Of a DNA stretch of 64,000 nucleotides, positions 26,422 to 36,338 are shown piece after piece. The translations under genes were made by a program, and so were the position numbers. A model generated the notes under the pieces. That model was not told where the DNA came from. It did not search any database and was given only the letters and a program-made list of their open reading frames with translations. The stretch's first letter is position 1, and every line of letters begins with the position of its first letter. Source of the DNA: Paucibacter sp. Y2R2-4 (GTDB lineage Bacteria > Pseudomonadota > Gammaproteobacteria > Burkholderiales > Burkholderiaceae_C); assembly GCF_025717535.1 (NCBI RefSeq), contig NZ_JAJIRO010000002.1, forward strand, positions 496,001-560,000, written 5' to 3'.

Positions 26422-26673
26422 ATGAGCCTTAAAGATCAATTTGAAGCCGCCGTTGCAGGATCGAAGCAGTTGCCAGAGCGTCCCGACAATATGACCTTGC
26501 TGAAGCTCTACGCCCTGTACAAACAAGGCAGCAGCGGGGATGTCGAAGGCTCGCGCCCAGGCTTCACCGATATGGTGGGCCGCGCCAAATGGGATGCATG
26601 GAATGAGCTCAAGGGCACCAGCCAGGACGAGGCGATGCAGAGTTATGTGGACCTGATCGAATCGCTGAAGTAA
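26422..26673 (+). CDS. Acyl-CoA-binding protein
   Basis: An 83-residue four-helix acyl-CoA-binding protein. The family core is present: DNMTLLKLYALYKQG near residue 22, then RPGF.DMVGRAKWDAWNELKG near 45, containing the Tyr, Lys and Trp residues that contact the CoA. TAGGAG lies seven bases before the ATG at 26422. It is divergent from WS/DGAT, so it may supply acyl-CoA for storage lipid synthesis. A terminator follows. Confidence 0.95.
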   Translation: MSLKDQFEAAVAGSKQLPERPDNMTLLKLYALYKQGSSGDVEGSRPGFTDMVGRAKWDAWNELKGTSQDEAMQSYVDLIESLK

Positions 26674-26704
26674 GTCCAGTCGACGCGATCAAGACCCCTC
26701 ATCC

Positions 26705-26742
26705 AACCGGCCTTGGGTTCAGCCTCAGGCCGGTTTCTTTTT
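26705..26742 (+). terminator. Rho-independent terminator after acyl-CoA-binding protein gene
   Basis: Perfect 9-bp stem AACCGGCCT / AGGCCGGTT (26705-26713 and 26727-26735) with a 13-base loop, then TTCTTTTT. Its right arm overlaps the 3' end of the convergent PHA-system gene. Confidence 0.85.
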
Positions 26743-27072
26743 GCCTGCAGCTTTTGACGCTGTTTTGACGGGCGATGCCGCTTCGGCGCTCAGCAAGGCA
26801 TCCAGTTCCTTTTGGATCTCGCCCTCGATGCTGCTCTTGAAAGCACCTAGCAAGAGCCCCAGCTTGGCGCTCAGCTCGAAATGCTTGGCCGCCACGATCA
26901 GCTCACCCTTCACGCCGGAGCGGGTGAACTCCACGGTGTCGCTGGTCTTGCCTTCCAGCACGGTGCATTCCATATCGAACTTGGCCTCCACCTGCTCGGC
27001 CCAGGCCCAGGCGATTTCGCGGGCGCGCTTCAGGCCCAGCTCATGATCTCGGTGAATGCGGATTTCAGCCAT
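26725..27072 (-). CDS. Polyhydroxyalkanoic acid system family protein
   Basis: A 115-residue protein. MAEIRIHRDHELGLKRAREIAWAW-type N-terminus (here split for length), a middle beta-rich part with VEFTRSGVKGELIV, and an Ala/Lys-rich tail match the short 'PHA_gran_rgn' family found beside PHA granule genes. The exact role is not established. Start chosen at 27072; the eight extra residues of the longer frame are not conserved. It lies 20 bases after the peptidase gene start region on the same strand. Confidence 0.8.
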   Translation of the reverse strand: MAEIRIHRDHELGLKRAREIAWAWAEQVEAKFDMECTVLEGKTSDTVEFTRSGVKGELIVAAKHFELSAKLGLLLGAFKSSIEGEIQKELDALLSAEAASPVKTASKAAGKKKPA

Positions 27073-27092
27073 TTCTTCGTTCTCCTGTGTTC

Positions 27093-28193
27093 TCAAGGCA
27101 AGACCGGCTTGCCCGTCAGCTGCGATCTTCGCTCAGGCTTGGGCAGTTTCGCCAAGCGTTGGACCTCGGCGTAAAAGCGCGCCCAATCATCGCCCTCTCG
27201 GGCCAAGAGCGCATCGAATGCCGGCGTCAGCTCGGTATAGGCGGCCAGCAGCGCAAAGCTGGCATTGTTGGCGCGGGCGAACCAAGCGTCATAGCCTGAA
27301 TCTCCGCCCCATGAAGACTTGAGCTGCGCATAGTCCTGGCGCAGTTGCTGCATCAAGGCCGCCTTGGCCGCGCGCTTGGCAGTGTCACTCTGATCACTGG
27401 TGTAAAGCGCCAGCAGCCGGCCCCGGTAGGCATCGGTCAGCTCACGAAACTGCGCACGCCGCTCCAGGCGGCGCTGATGTTCAGCCCGCAACGCTTCGCC
27501 GGCCGCTCCTTCGTGGCGGGCCAGCCAGGCTGCCGTGCCGCGCCGCTCGACTGCGGTGGCGAAGCTTTCGTTGAATTGGGTGTCGTCGGCCGCATAGGCC
27601 ACTTGATGCGCCAGTTCATGAAAAATCATGCCGGCCAACTCGGCCTCCGGGTATTTGATGAAAGTGTTCAGCAAAGGATCGCCGCCCAGCAGATTGCTCC
27701 AGCCCAGGGTGGAGTAGGCCGGCACCGGGTAGACCTGCACTTCCAGCCCTTCGGCCCGCAGCTGCGCGGCATAAGCCTCGGCCTCAGCGCGTTCAAAATA
27801 ACCCCGGTAGCCGACGCAGCCCATCACGGGGTAGCACCAAGTCTTCAGCGTCAAGCTGAGCTCTTCGGTGGCCACCACATTCCACACCGCGGCGGGCCGC
27901 CCCAGATCGGCATAACGCCGATAGCTGTCGTTATCGGGCAGCTTCAATGCCTGCACCGAGAACTGGCGCATGGCCTGGCTGAGCGCCAAGCGCTCACGCA
28001 ATTCAGGCGACAGCGCCGGGTCATTGAGCCAATCTTGCACCGGGCGCGCCGCCTGCATCAAACGCAGATGCCCGCCCACGGACTGCCCCAGATAACTCAG
28101 CTGGGCACAGCCACTCAGCAAGCACAAGCCGCCCAAGAGCAGCGCCAGCGCGCCGCGCCGCATGGTTTGAAACGGGCGCAGGGTCTGGCTCAC
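27093..28193 (-). CDS. Putative lipoprotein aminopeptidase (PF10023 type)
   Basis: A 366-residue protein with a lipoprotein signal peptide (lipobox LLSGC at about residues 25-29) and a zinc-peptidase HExxH motif (FHELAHQ near residue 191). The family, annotated as predicted aminopeptidase, also shows the segments YRGYF and FNESFA seen here. Probably membrane-anchored in the periplasm. Its start overlaps the stop of the molybdenum enzyme gene by four bases (ATGA), so the two are coupled. Substrate unknown. Confidence 0.85.
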   Translation of the reverse strand: MSQTLRPFQTMRRGALALLLGGLCLLSGCAQLSYLGQSVGGHLRLMQAARPVQDWLNDPALSPELRERLALSQAMRQFSVQALKLPDNDSYRRYADLGRPAAVWNVVATEELSLTLKTWCYPVMGCVGYRGYFERAEAEAYAAQLRAEGLEVQVYPVPAYSTLGWSNLLGGDPLLNTFIKYPEAELAGMIFHELAHQVAYAADDTQFNESFATAVERRGTAAWLARHEGAAGEALRAEHQRRLERRAQFRELTDAYRGRLLALYTSDQSDTAKRAAKAALMQQLRQDYAQLKSSWGGDSGYDAWFARANNASFALLAAYTELTPAFDALLAREGDDWARFYAEVQRLAKLPKPERRSQLTGKPVLP

Positions 28194-30244
28194 GCCCGCG
28201 TCGTCACTTCGTCGGCCAGCGCCACCTCGACCAGGCAGTCATAGAAACTCGGCGCCCGGCCCATATCGGTCAGGCCTTGGTGGGTCACTTCATTGACATT
28301 GCTGCCGCGTGGCCCCAGCTTGCGCCACCAGATGCCCAGACCATTGACCACGCCCGGCCGAGCCCGCGCGCTGATGCGCATGCGGCAGTGGTAGTCGCCC
28401 CGCTCGTTGAAGACCCGCACCATGGCGCCATCGTGCAGACCGCGCTGGGCGGCATCGTCCGCATGCATCTCCAGCACCGGCTCGCCCTCGATATCGCGCA
28501 AGCTCTTCACATTGACGAAGGTGGAATTCAAAAAGTTACGCGCCGGGGGCGAGATCATCGCCAAGGGATAACGGCGCGCCAGCTCCGGGCTGGAAGTGCG
28601 GCTCTCGTAATTGGGCACATAGTCGGCGCCGCCGGCTTGCGCGCGGCCATTGGGGGTCAAGAACTGACCCTCGGCAAAGGGCGCTTCTTTCAAAGGCAGG
28701 GACTGCCAGCCCTGCGCACGCAAGGCCTCGAAGTCAATCGCTTCAGTGAAGACCTGGCGAGCCAGTTGCTCATCGCTCTCCTGAAAGCAAGGCTCATCAA
28801 AGCCCATGGCCGCGGCCAGTTCCCGAAAGATTTGCGAGTTCGGCTTGGCTTCGCCCAGCGGAGCAATCGCCGGCTCATTGAGCAAAACATCGGTGTGGCC
28901 ATAGCTGCTGTGCACATCCAGATGCTCCAACTGCGTGGTGGCGGGCAGCACATAGTCGGCCAGATCGGCGGTATCGGTCATGAAGTGTTCCAAGACCACG
29001 GTGAACAAGTCCTCCCGCTGGAAGCCTCGCACGACCTTGGGCGACTCCGGGGCCACCGCCACCGGATTGCTGTTGTAGACGATCAGCGCTTCAATCTGGG
29101 GGCCAAACTCTTTTGATGCCGGGCGCAGCAACTCATCGCCAATGCTGCTCATGTTGATGGTGCGGGCCGCTGATCGGCGCAGCTCGGGGTGATCCAGCAG
29201 ATCGTTCTTGTAAGGCGCAAACCAGCCGGAACTGGACAGCAGCAAGCCGCCGGCGCGGTGACGCCAGGCACCGGTCAGGCAGGGCAGCAAGGCCACCAGG
29301 CGCACCGCATTGCCGCCACCGCGCACCCGCTGCATGCCGTAGTTCAGCCGGATGGCGGCCGGCGCCAAGGTGCCGTAGTCGCGCGCCAGACCCTGCACTT
29401 CAGCGACCGTGATGCCGCAGAGCTCGGCGGTGCGCTCGGGCGGCCACTGCATGGCCTTGGCGCGCAGTTCTTCCCAACCGTCCACATGCCGGGCCAAGTA
29501 GTCGTGGTCCAACCAGTCGTTCACGATCAGCTCATGCATCAGGCCCAAGGCCAGTGCCCCATCGGTGCCGGGCAGCAAGCCGATGTGCTGATGGCATTTA
29601 TCAGCGGTCTCGGTCTTGCGCGGGTCGATGCAAATCAGCTTCGCCCCGGCCCGCTTGGCCTGGTTGGCATAGGTCCAGAAATGCAGATTGGAGGCGATGG
29701 AGTTGCTGCCCCAAATCAGGATCAGCTGGCTCTCGGCAAAGTGCGGCAGATGCATGCCGACCTTGTGGCCATAGGTGGCGCTCAAGGCTGCAGCACCGGC
29801 CGAGGCGCAAATGGTGCGATCCAAAAGGGACGCGCCCAAGCGGTTGAAAAAGCGCCCCGCCATGGCCTCGCCTTGCACATAGCCCATGGTGCCGGCATAG
29901 CTGTAGGGCAGGATGGCCTGCGGGTCGCGGGAGGCGATGGCCTTCAGTCGACCCGAAATATCGGCCAAGGCCGTGGCCCAGCTGACCTCTTCAAAACGCG
30001 GCGCCTCGTGCTTGGCGCTGACCCGGCGCAGCGGCTTGAGCAGGCGCTCGGGGTGGTAGCTGCGCTCGGCATAACGCGAGACCTTGGTGCACAGCGCACC
30101 GTGGGTGCTGGGGTGATCGGCGGCGCCTTGCACCTTGATCACGCGCCCCCCCTCCACCGTGATGCGCAGCGCGCAGGTGTCGGGGCAGTCATGCGGGCAG
30201 GCGCCCTTGACGATATGGGTGTCAGAGAGAGTCAGATCTTGCAT
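28190..30244 (-). CDS. Molybdopterin-dependent oxidoreductase
   Basis: A 684-residue protein of the DMSO reductase/formate dehydrogenase superfamily. N-terminal [4Fe-4S] cysteines are Cys16, Cys20 and Cys24 (CPHDCPDTC) plus one in the GALCTKV segment. The molybdopterin core and the C-terminal dinucleotide-binding domain (ANDFLNST-like PPARNFLNSTFVN segment) follow. No twin-arginine signal, so probably cytoplasmic. The start is ATG at 30244; the open frame continues 150 codons upstream through non-conserved sequence. Substrate not predictable from sequence. Confidence 0.88.
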   Translation of the reverse strand: MQDLTLSDTHIVKGACPHDCPDTCALRITVEGGRVIKVQGAADHPSTHGALCTKVSRYAERSYHPERLLKPLRRVSAKHEAPRFEEVSWATALADISGRLKAIASRDPQAILPYSYAGTMGYVQGEAMAGRFFNRLGASLLDRTICASAGAAALSATYGHKVGMHLPHFAESQLILIWGSNSIASNLHFWTYANQAKRAGAKLICIDPRKTETADKCHQHIGLLPGTDGALALGLMHELIVNDWLDHDYLARHVDGWEELRAKAMQWPPERTAELCGITVAEVQGLARDYGTLAPAAIRLNYGMQRVRGGGNAVRLVALLPCLTGAWRHRAGGLLLSSSGWFAPYKNDLLDHPELRRSAARTINMSSIGDELLRPASKEFGPQIEALIVYNSNPVAVAPESPKVVRGFQREDLFTVVLEHFMTDTADLADYVLPATTQLEHLDVHSSYGHTDVLLNEPAIAPLGEAKPNSQIFRELAAAMGFDEPCFQESDEQLARQVFTEAIDFEALRAQGWQSLPLKEAPFAEGQFLTPNGRAQAGGADYVPNYESRTSSPELARRYPLAMISPPARNFLNSTFVNVKSLRDIEGEPVLEMHADDAAQRGLHDGAMVRVFNERGDYHCRMRISARARPGVVNGLGIWWRKLGPRGSNVNEVTHQGLTDMGRAPSFYDCLVEVALADEVTTRA

Positions 30245-30318
30245 GGCCGAACTATTGCACAAAGCTATTGCGCGAGCGCCGATTCGGATACCCTTGAAGC
30301 TCTGGGCCGCCGGGAGGC

Positions 30319-30690
30319 ATGATGAATGACTACATGGGCTTGCTTGCTTTGATCGTCGGTGCAGGCTTGGGCGGCTTGATCGCGAGTTGGTGGTGGCTAC
30401 GCCCCTTGAATGCCGCGAAGGCGCGCGTTGCCAAGCTCGAAGCCGCCCGTGAAGCACTGAAGCAGCAGAATGCCCAAGCACGCAAACAGGTCGAGCAGTT
30501 GCACGCCGATGTGGCCGAGTTGCGTCATGCACTCGGCAAGATCGACGCCGCAAGAGCGCAAGAACTGCGCGTGCAAGCCGCCAGCCGCAGCCTGCCCGAT
30601 CAGGGCCCCTTTCTTGGCGAAGCCCAAGCCCCCTCGCCGGCCGGCGATGGTTTTGCACAGACCCAAGTCTTTCTGCCCAGGGCGGGCTGA
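30319..30690 (+). CDS. Membrane-anchored coiled-coil protein, unknown
   Basis: A 123-residue protein with one N-terminal transmembrane segment (glycine/leucine-rich, ending in a Trp-Trp-Trp-Leu-Arg boundary), a heptad-like coiled coil over residues about 32-80, and a Pro/Gly-rich tail. GGGAGG precedes tandem ATG codons. The layout resembles DUF1043/YhcB-like envelope proteins, but I do not claim homology. It is divergent from the molybdenum enzyme gene. Confidence 0.6.
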   Translation: MMNDYMGLLALIVGAGLGGLIASWWWLRPLNAAKARVAKLEAAREALKQQNAQARKQVEQLHADVAELRHALGKIDAARAQELRVQAASRSLPDQGPFLGEAQAPSPAGDGFAQTQVFLPRAG

Positions 30691-30806
30691 GCACTTGCCC
30701 CTGCCGGCCTGAGGCCAGGGCGACGGCAGTAAACTGACTCTCTCAAAAACAGGACTGTGGCCGCCTGCCTTTCAAGCCGTTGCGCCGCCCGCTCTGACAC
30801 ACGCCC

Positions 30807-32003
30807 ATGAAGCCGATCGAATCCATCCTCCAAGACGCCCCCGCCATCACCGCGCTGAGGCGTGATCTGCATGCGCACCCCGAGCTTTGCTTTCAGGAGC
30901 AGCGCACCTCGGACCTGATCGCCAAAGTCCTGACCGAATGGGGCATTCCGGTCCATCGCGGCCTGGGCACGACCGGCGTGGTGGGCATCGTCAAAGGCGG
31001 CAACTCCGACCGAGCTGTGGGCCTGCGCGCCGACATCGACGCCCTGCCCATGAGCGAGCACAACCAGTTCGCCCATGCCAGCACCTACCCCGGCAAGATG
31101 CACGCCTGCGGCCACGACGGCCACACCGCCATGCTGCTGGCCGCCGCTAAACACCTGGCCACGAACCGCAACTTCGACGGCACCATCTATCTGGTCTTCC
31201 AGCCAGCCGAAGAAGGCGGTGGCGGTGCCCGCGAGATGATCAAGGACGGGCTCTTCAAACTCTTCCCCATGGAGGCCATGTTCGGCGCCCACAACTGGCC
31301 CGGCATGGCGGCTGGCCAGTTCGCCGTCAAGACCGGGCCGGTGTTTGCCTCCAGCAATGAGTTCAAGATCACGCTGCGCGGCAAGGGCGCCCATGCAGCC
31401 ATGCCACACAACGGCATCGACCCCGTGCCGGCCGCCTGCCAGATGGTGCAAGGCTTCCAGACCATCATCAGCCGCAACAAGCGGCCCATCGATGCCGGCG
31501 TGATCTCGGTGACCATGATCCACACCGGCGAGGCCACCAATGTCATCCCCGACTCCTGTGTGATCGAGGGCACGGTGCGCACCTTCACCCTAGAGGTGCT
31601 GGACATGATTCAGCGCCGCATGCAGCAGATGGCCGAGGCCACGGCGCAAGCCTTCGAAGTCAGCTGCGAGTTCGAATTCCGCCGCAACTATCCACCGACC
31701 ATCAATCACCCCAAAGAAACCGAGTTTGTGCGCAGCGCGCTGAGCGAGATGGTCGGGGCTGCCAATGTGCAGGAGTTCGAGCCCACCATGGGCGCGGAGG
31801 ACTTCAGCTTCTTCTTGCAAGAAAAGCCGGGCTGCTACTTCCTGATCGGCAACGGCGACGGCAGCCACCGCGTGGGCGGTCACGGCATGGGCCCTTGCAT
31901 GCTGCACAACCCCAGCTATGACTTCAATGACGAGTTGATCCCGCTGGGCGGCTCGATGTGGGTGCGCTTGGCCGAGGCCTGGCTGAATCAACCCCGGCCT
32001 TGA
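30807..32003 (+). CDS. M20 family amidohydrolase
   Basis: A 398-residue metallo-amidohydrolase of the HipO/N-acyl-amino-acid hydrolase group. The first metal motif is MHACGHDGHTA near residue 98, the catalytic Glu-Glu follows in FQPAEEGGGGA near 137, and further ligands are in MFGAHNWPG and MGAEDFSFF near 330. The N-terminal RRDLHAHPELCFQE is typical. Cytoplasmic. Substrate could be hippurate, indole-amino acid conjugates or N-acetyl-diaminopimelate; not decided. Confidence 0.92.
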   Translation: MKPIESILQDAPAITALRRDLHAHPELCFQEQRTSDLIAKVLTEWGIPVHRGLGTTGVVGIVKGGNSDRAVGLRADIDALPMSEHNQFAHASTYPGKMHACGHDGHTAMLLAAAKHLATNRNFDGTIYLVFQPAEEGGGGAREMIKDGLFKLFPMEAMFGAHNWPGMAAGQFAVKTGPVFASSNEFKITLRGKGAHAAMPHNGIDPVPAACQMVQGFQTIISRNKRPIDAGVISVTMIHTGEATNVIPDSCVIEGTVRTFTLEVLDMIQRRMQQMAEATAQAFEVSCEFEFRRNYPPTINHPKETEFVRSALSEMVGAANVQEFEPTMGAEDFSFFLQEKPGCYFLIGNGDGSHRVGGHGMGPCMLHNPSYDFNDELIPLGGSMWVRLAEAWLNQPRP

Positions 32004-32043
32004 AGCCTCTGCCCGCATGGCCTCACTGCCGCGCCGCTCAAGC

Positions 32044-33126
32044 ATGAAGGCTGCCGAACATTTTTCGCAGAGCTATGCCGAGGCGCGGGCCAAGTTCCTC
32101 GCCGCTGCCACGGATGCGGGCTTGGATCTCACGCCGCATTGGCACCCGCTGCTGGGCAGCGAAGGCGAGCGCCTGGCCATGGATGTGTTGCGCCAAGGGC
32201 CCAAGGCGGCCGAGAAACTGCTCATCATCAGCAGCGCCTGCCACGGCGTGGAGGGCTTTGCGGGCTCCGGCATTCAAACCTATCTGCTGCGTGAGCCGCA
32301 ATGGATGCAGGCCGTGGCCGACAGCGGCGTGGCCGTGCTCTACATCCACGCGCTGAACCCGCATGGTTTTTCCTGGTGGCGGCGTGTCACGCAAGAAGGC
32401 GTAGACCTGAACCGCAATTTTCACGACTTCCACCAGCCCTTGCCGCACAACGCAGGCTACGAAGAAATCGCCTCGGCTCTTCTGCCGCCGCATTGGCCGC
32501 CGCGGCCTGCCGACGAGGCGGTGTTGGCCGACTATGCGGCGCGGCATGGCGAAGCGGGATTGCAGGCGGCGGTTTCCGGCGGCCAATACAGCCACGAATT
32601 GGGCTTGTTCTACGGCGGCCGCGCGCCCACCTGGAGCCAGCAAACGCTACGCCATGTCTTGGAAGAACAGGGGGCCGGCGTGAAAGAGCTGGCCTGGATC
32701 GACCTGCACACGGGCTTGGGGCCGAGCGGCCATGGCGAGCGCATCTTCACCGGTCACGAGGACCCAGCCTCGCTGGCGCGCGCCAGGCACTGGTGGGGTG
32801 AGGCCGTCACCTCGCTGACTGACGGCAGCTCCAGTTCGGCGCCCCTGGTCGGCCTGATGTGGCAGGTGGCTGCGCAAGTGTGCCCACAGGCCCGCTACAC
32901 CGGCATTGCGCTGGAATACGGCACCCTGCCCCTGGCGCAAATGTTTGAGGCCTTGCGCGCCGACCACTGGCTGGCAGCCCACCCCGAGGCGCCTAGCGAT
33001 TTGGCCCGGTCGATCAAGCAACAAATACGCGACGCGTTTTACGTCGATACCGACCCGTGGAAACAAGCTCTGCAGGAGCAGGCTCTGGAAGCCGGCCTTC
33101 AGGCATTGAAAGGTTTGAACGAATGA
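32044..33126 (+). CDS. DUF2817 family hydrolase
   Basis: A 360-residue protein of the M14-like DUF2817 family. It has the Ser-Cys-His-Gly-Val-Glu-Gly motif near residue 66 (His and Glu as zinc ligands), GVDLNRNFHDF near 121 and a third His in WIDLHTGLG near 222. A peptidase or amidase activity is expected; substrate unknown. Start at 32044 gives the family N-terminus. It follows the amidohydrolase by 40 bases and overlaps DUF1415 by four. Confidence 0.87.
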   Translation: MKAAEHFSQSYAEARAKFLAAATDAGLDLTPHWHPLLGSEGERLAMDVLRQGPKAAEKLLIISSACHGVEGFAGSGIQTYLLREPQWMQAVADSGVAVLYIHALNPHGFSWWRRVTQEGVDLNRNFHDFHQPLPHNAGYEEIASALLPPHWPPRPADEAVLADYAARHGEAGLQAAVSGGQYSHELGLFYGGRAPTWSQQTLRHVLEEQGAGVKELAWIDLHTGLGPSGHGERIFTGHEDPASLARARHWWGEAVTSLTDGSSSSAPLVGLMWQVAAQVCPQARYTGIALEYGTLPLAQMFEALRADHWLAAHPEAPSDLARSIKQQIRDAFYVDTDPWKQALQEQALEAGLQALKGLNE

Positions 33127-33731
33127 GCAGCAGTACCACCTCTAACGAGCCCAAGACCGTGCCCGAGTTGAGCCCGCAAGAGATCGAAAAGGTTCAGCAA
33201 GAGACGCAGTACTGGCTGGAGAAGGCAGTCATTGGTCTGAACCTCTGCCCTTTTGCCAAGAGCGTTCATGTCAACAACAGACTGCGTTATGTGGTCAGCC
33301 AGGCCGACAGCCCGGAAGCCCTGCTGCGCGAATTGGCGCATGAGCTCTTGAGCCTGATGCGCGCCGACCCGGATGAGATCGAAACGACCTTGTTGATTCA
33401 TCCGCGCGTTTTGACCGACTTCCTAGACTTCAATGACTTCATCGGCGCGGCCGATGCCTTGGTCGAAGATCTGGAGCTGGACGGCACGCTGCAAATCGCC
33501 AGCTTCCATCCGGACTATCAGTTCGGCGGCACCGAGCCGGACGATGTCAGCAACTACACCAACCGCTCGCCTTACCCGACGCTGCACTTGCTGCGCGAGA
33601 GCAGCATTGAGCGCGCCACTGAGACCATGGCCGATACCGACGCCATCTATGAAGCCAATATGCAAACCTTGGAACGTATCGGCCTGGAGGGTTGGCAGGC
33701 GCTGGGCTTGAAGCTCAGCGACAAGACTTGA
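33123..33731 (+). CDS. DUF1415 family protein
   Basis: A 202-residue protein of family DUF1415. The hallmark VIGLNLCPFAK segment with its Cys is near residue 40, and the later ASFHPDYQFGGTEPDD and YTNRSPYPTLHLLRE segments are strongly conserved in the family. No function is established. The ATG overlaps the DUF2817 stop (ATGA); a longer frame starts inside that gene. Confidence 0.92.
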   Translation: MSSSTTSNEPKTVPELSPQEIEKVQQETQYWLEKAVIGLNLCPFAKSVHVNNRLRYVVSQADSPEALLRELAHELLSLMRADPDEIETTLLIHPRVLTDFLDFNDFIGAADALVEDLELDGTLQIASFHPDYQFGGTEPDDVSNYTNRSPYPTLHLLRESSIERATETMADTDAIYEANMQTLERIGLEGWQALGLKLSDKT

Positions 33732-33914
33732 CCCTAGGCCCCCACCAAAGAGGCCGAGTAAGTCGCGCAGCGGCGCTTGAAATGGGTTCAGAATCCGATT
33801 CAGTCAGCCCGACTCCTGCCGAAACCCTTTCTGAAGGACCTGGATTCGGTTGATCGCTGAGTCCAAAGAGTCCGCCCGTCACCGCAGCCCGCACCCTTGA
33901 CCCAAGAGGCCTTT

Positions 33915-36236
33915 TTGAACGAAACGAAAGCATCCAGCTCCCTGTTCGTCGCCATCGCCTTGGGCGCCAGCATTGGCTTGCTGGTGCCAGCCTTGATCGT
34001 TGGCGGTCTCTTGATCGGTTTGCGCGAGCCCCAGGTCGCCGAGGCTGCCATGCAGCAGGAGATGGAGGCCAAGCTCGATGTGCTGGGCAGCAGTTTGCCG
34101 GAGCTGCTCTGGAACCTCGACACCGTGGCCGCCCGCGAGGTGGTGGCCGCTGTGATGAAGTCCCCCGACGTGGTGCGGGTGGTGGTGCACGACGCCTCGC
34201 AAGGCGCGCCCTTCATCGAGATGGAATTCCCCGATCGCAAAAAAGGCCGCAGCCTGAAAGGGGAGCGCGAAATCTTTCGCGGCCAGGCCCGCATTGGCCA
34301 GCTGTCCGTGGAAGTAGACGACCAACTCAGCACCGCAGCGCTGAGCCGGCAGCGCTGGCTTTACGCCGCCACCGTGGGCGGCCAGCTATTGGCTTCGCTG
34401 GCCTTGATCCTGGCCTTGTTGAACTCTCGCCTGATGCGTCCGCTGCGACGCCTCGGCGGCTTTGCCAATGACCTGGCCGCCGGCCGCTTCGATGCCCAGC
34501 TGCCGCCCAGCAGCACCGATGAAATCGGTCAATTGGGCGGGCATTTGGAGCATATGCGCACCGCCTTGCAACAGCAGTTCGATGCGCAGCGCGCCTTGAT
34601 CGAACGTCTGCGCGGCATGGCGGAGACGGTGCCGGGCGTGGTCTACCAGCTGCGCCTGGGGCGCGACGGCAAGTACGCCTTCGCCTATGTCAGCGAAGCA
34701 GTGAAAGACTATTTCCAGCTGACCGCCAGCCGCTTGGGCAAAGACGCCGAGCGCTGGTTTGAGCAGATTGCCGCGGCCGACCGTGCTGCGGTGCGCGACT
34801 CTTTGCAGGCTTCAGCGCGCCAACTCAGTCCCTGGCAGCAAGAGTTCCGCACCTACCGGGCCGATGGCAGCGAACGCTGGCTGTACGGCAATGCCATTCC
34901 CCAACTGGAAGAAGGCGGCAGCGTGCTCTGGCACGGGTTTTTGACCGACATTTCCAGCCAACGCCGCGATGCCTTGGAGCTGCTGCGTTACCGCAACCAT
35001 CTGGAAGAGTTGGTGGAAGCGCGCACCGCCGAACTGGCCGAGGCCACCAAGGCCGCGCAGGCCGCTAGCCTGGCCAAGAGCGCCTTCCTGGCCAATATGA
35101 GCCATGAGATTCGCACGCCGATGAACGCCATCATCGGCCTGACCTATCTGGTTCAAAGTGACAGCACCGAACCGACCCAGCAGCTGCGCCTGCAAAAGGT
35201 GGCCGATGCCGCCGAGCATCTGCTCAGTGTCATCAACAAGGTGCTGGACTTCTCCAAGATCGAGGCTGGCAAGATGCAGCTGGCCCACGCCGAGTTCACC
35301 GTCGCCCAGGTGCTGGACAGCATCTCCAGCATGTTGGCGCAGCAGGCCAGCGAAAAGCGCCTGCAGATGCAGATCGACATCGCGCCAGGCCTGGAATCCC
35401 AGGTCTTGCTGGGCGATGCGCAGCGCATCATCGAAGTGCTGTTGAACTTTGGCGGTAATGCTTTCAAGTTCACCGAAAACGGCTATGTGCGCTTCAGTGC
35501 CAGCATTGAACGAGACCTGGGCTCCGCGCTGCAACTGCGCTTTGAGGTGCAAGACAGCGGCATTGGCATCAATGAAGAAGCCCAGGGGCGGCTGTTCCAA
35601 GATTTTGAGCAGGCAGACAGCTCCACCACCCGTCGCTACGGCGGCACCGGTCTGGGTCTGGCCATTTGCCGCCGCTTGGCCGAGCTGATGCAGGGCGAGG
35701 TCGGGGTGCACAGCGCACTCGGCCAGGGCAGCCGCTTCTGGTTCACCTTGCGCGTGGACAAGAGTGCGGTCAACACCTTGGCCCAACTGCCCCCTGCCAC
35801 TCGCAGCCATGCGGCCCGCGATCTTTTGCAGCAGTTCAGCGGAACCCGCATCTTGCTGGCCGAAGACAATGCGGTGAACCAAGAGGTGGCGGTGGCCTTG
35901 CTTGGCAGCGCCGGCCTGCGGGTCGATGTGGCGCAAGATGGTCAGGAAGCCCTGCGCATGGCGAGCGAATACGACTACGGCCTGGTGTTGATGGATGTGC
36001 AAATGCCCTTGATGGACGGCTTGGACGCGACCCGAGCGATCCGCGACATGGAGCGTCAACGCGGCAAGCCCAGCACGCCGATTCTGGCCATGACGGCCAA
36101 TGCCTTCGCCGAAGAGCGGCAGCGCTGCCTGGACGCCGGTATGAATGACCATGTCGCCAAACCGGTGGTCGCCGAGCAACTCTTTGCCACTTTGCATATG
36201 TGGCTGAGCCAGAGCAGTAAAACGCGCGCGCCCTGA
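33915..36236 (+). CDS. Hybrid sensor histidine kinase/response regulator
   Basis: A membrane hybrid kinase of about 773 residues. In the longer-frame numbering (start 33897) it has TM1 at about 18-42, a periplasmic domain 43-155, TM2 156-176, HAMP 177-230, a PAS-like fold 240-355, HisKA with phospho-acceptor His403 in [10 protein letters not shown], an HATPase domain with NAFKFTENG and GGTGLGLAI, and a receiver domain with Asp700 in LVLMDVQMP. Two TTG starts are possible; 33915 has AAGAGG five bases upstream. No regulator gene adjoins, so the output partner is unknown. Confidence 0.92.
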   Translation: MNETKASSSLFVAIALGASIGLLVPALIVGGLLIGLREPQVAEAAMQQEMEAKLDVLGSSLPELLWNLDTVAAREVVAAVMKSPDVVRVVVHDASQGAPFIEMEFPDRKKGRSLKGEREIFRGQARIGQLSVEVDDQLSTAALSRQRWLYAATVGGQLLASLALILALLNSRLMRPLRRLGGFANDLAAGRFDAQLPPSSTDEIGQLGGHLEHMRTALQQQFDAQRALIERLRGMAETVPGVVYQLRLGRDGKYAFAYVSEAVKDYFQLTASRLGKDAERWFEQIAAADRAAVRDSLQASARQLSPWQQEFRTYRADGSERWLYGNAIPQLEEGGSVLWHGFLTDISSQRRDALELLRYRNHLEELVEARTAELAEATKAAQAASLAKSAFLANMSHEIRTPMNAIIGLTYLVQSDSTEPTQQLRLQKVADAAEHLLSVINKVLDFSKIEAGKMQLAHAEFTVAQVLDSISSMLAQQASEKRLQMQIDIAPGLESQVLLGDAQRIIEVLLNFGGNAFKFTENGYVRFSASIERDLGSALQLRFEVQDSGIGINEEAQGRLFQDFEQADSSTTRRYGGTGLGLAICRRLAELMQGEVGVHSALGQGSRFWFTLRVDKSAVNTLAQLPPATRSHAARDLLQQFSGTRILLAEDNAVNQEVAVALLGSAGLRVDVAQDGQEALRMASEYDYGLVLMDVQMPLMDGLDATRAIRDMERQRGKPSTPILAMTANAFAEERQRCLDAGMNDHVAKPVVAEQLFATLHMWLSQSSKTRAP

Positions 36237-36338
36237 GGGCTTTCAGAACAGGCGCTGCGCTCTCAGCGAGTCCGGCCACACAACAGCCGAGCTGAGCATG
36301 GACCTCTGCGGGAGCCGCAAGCCTCCGCGCCGCTGGGC

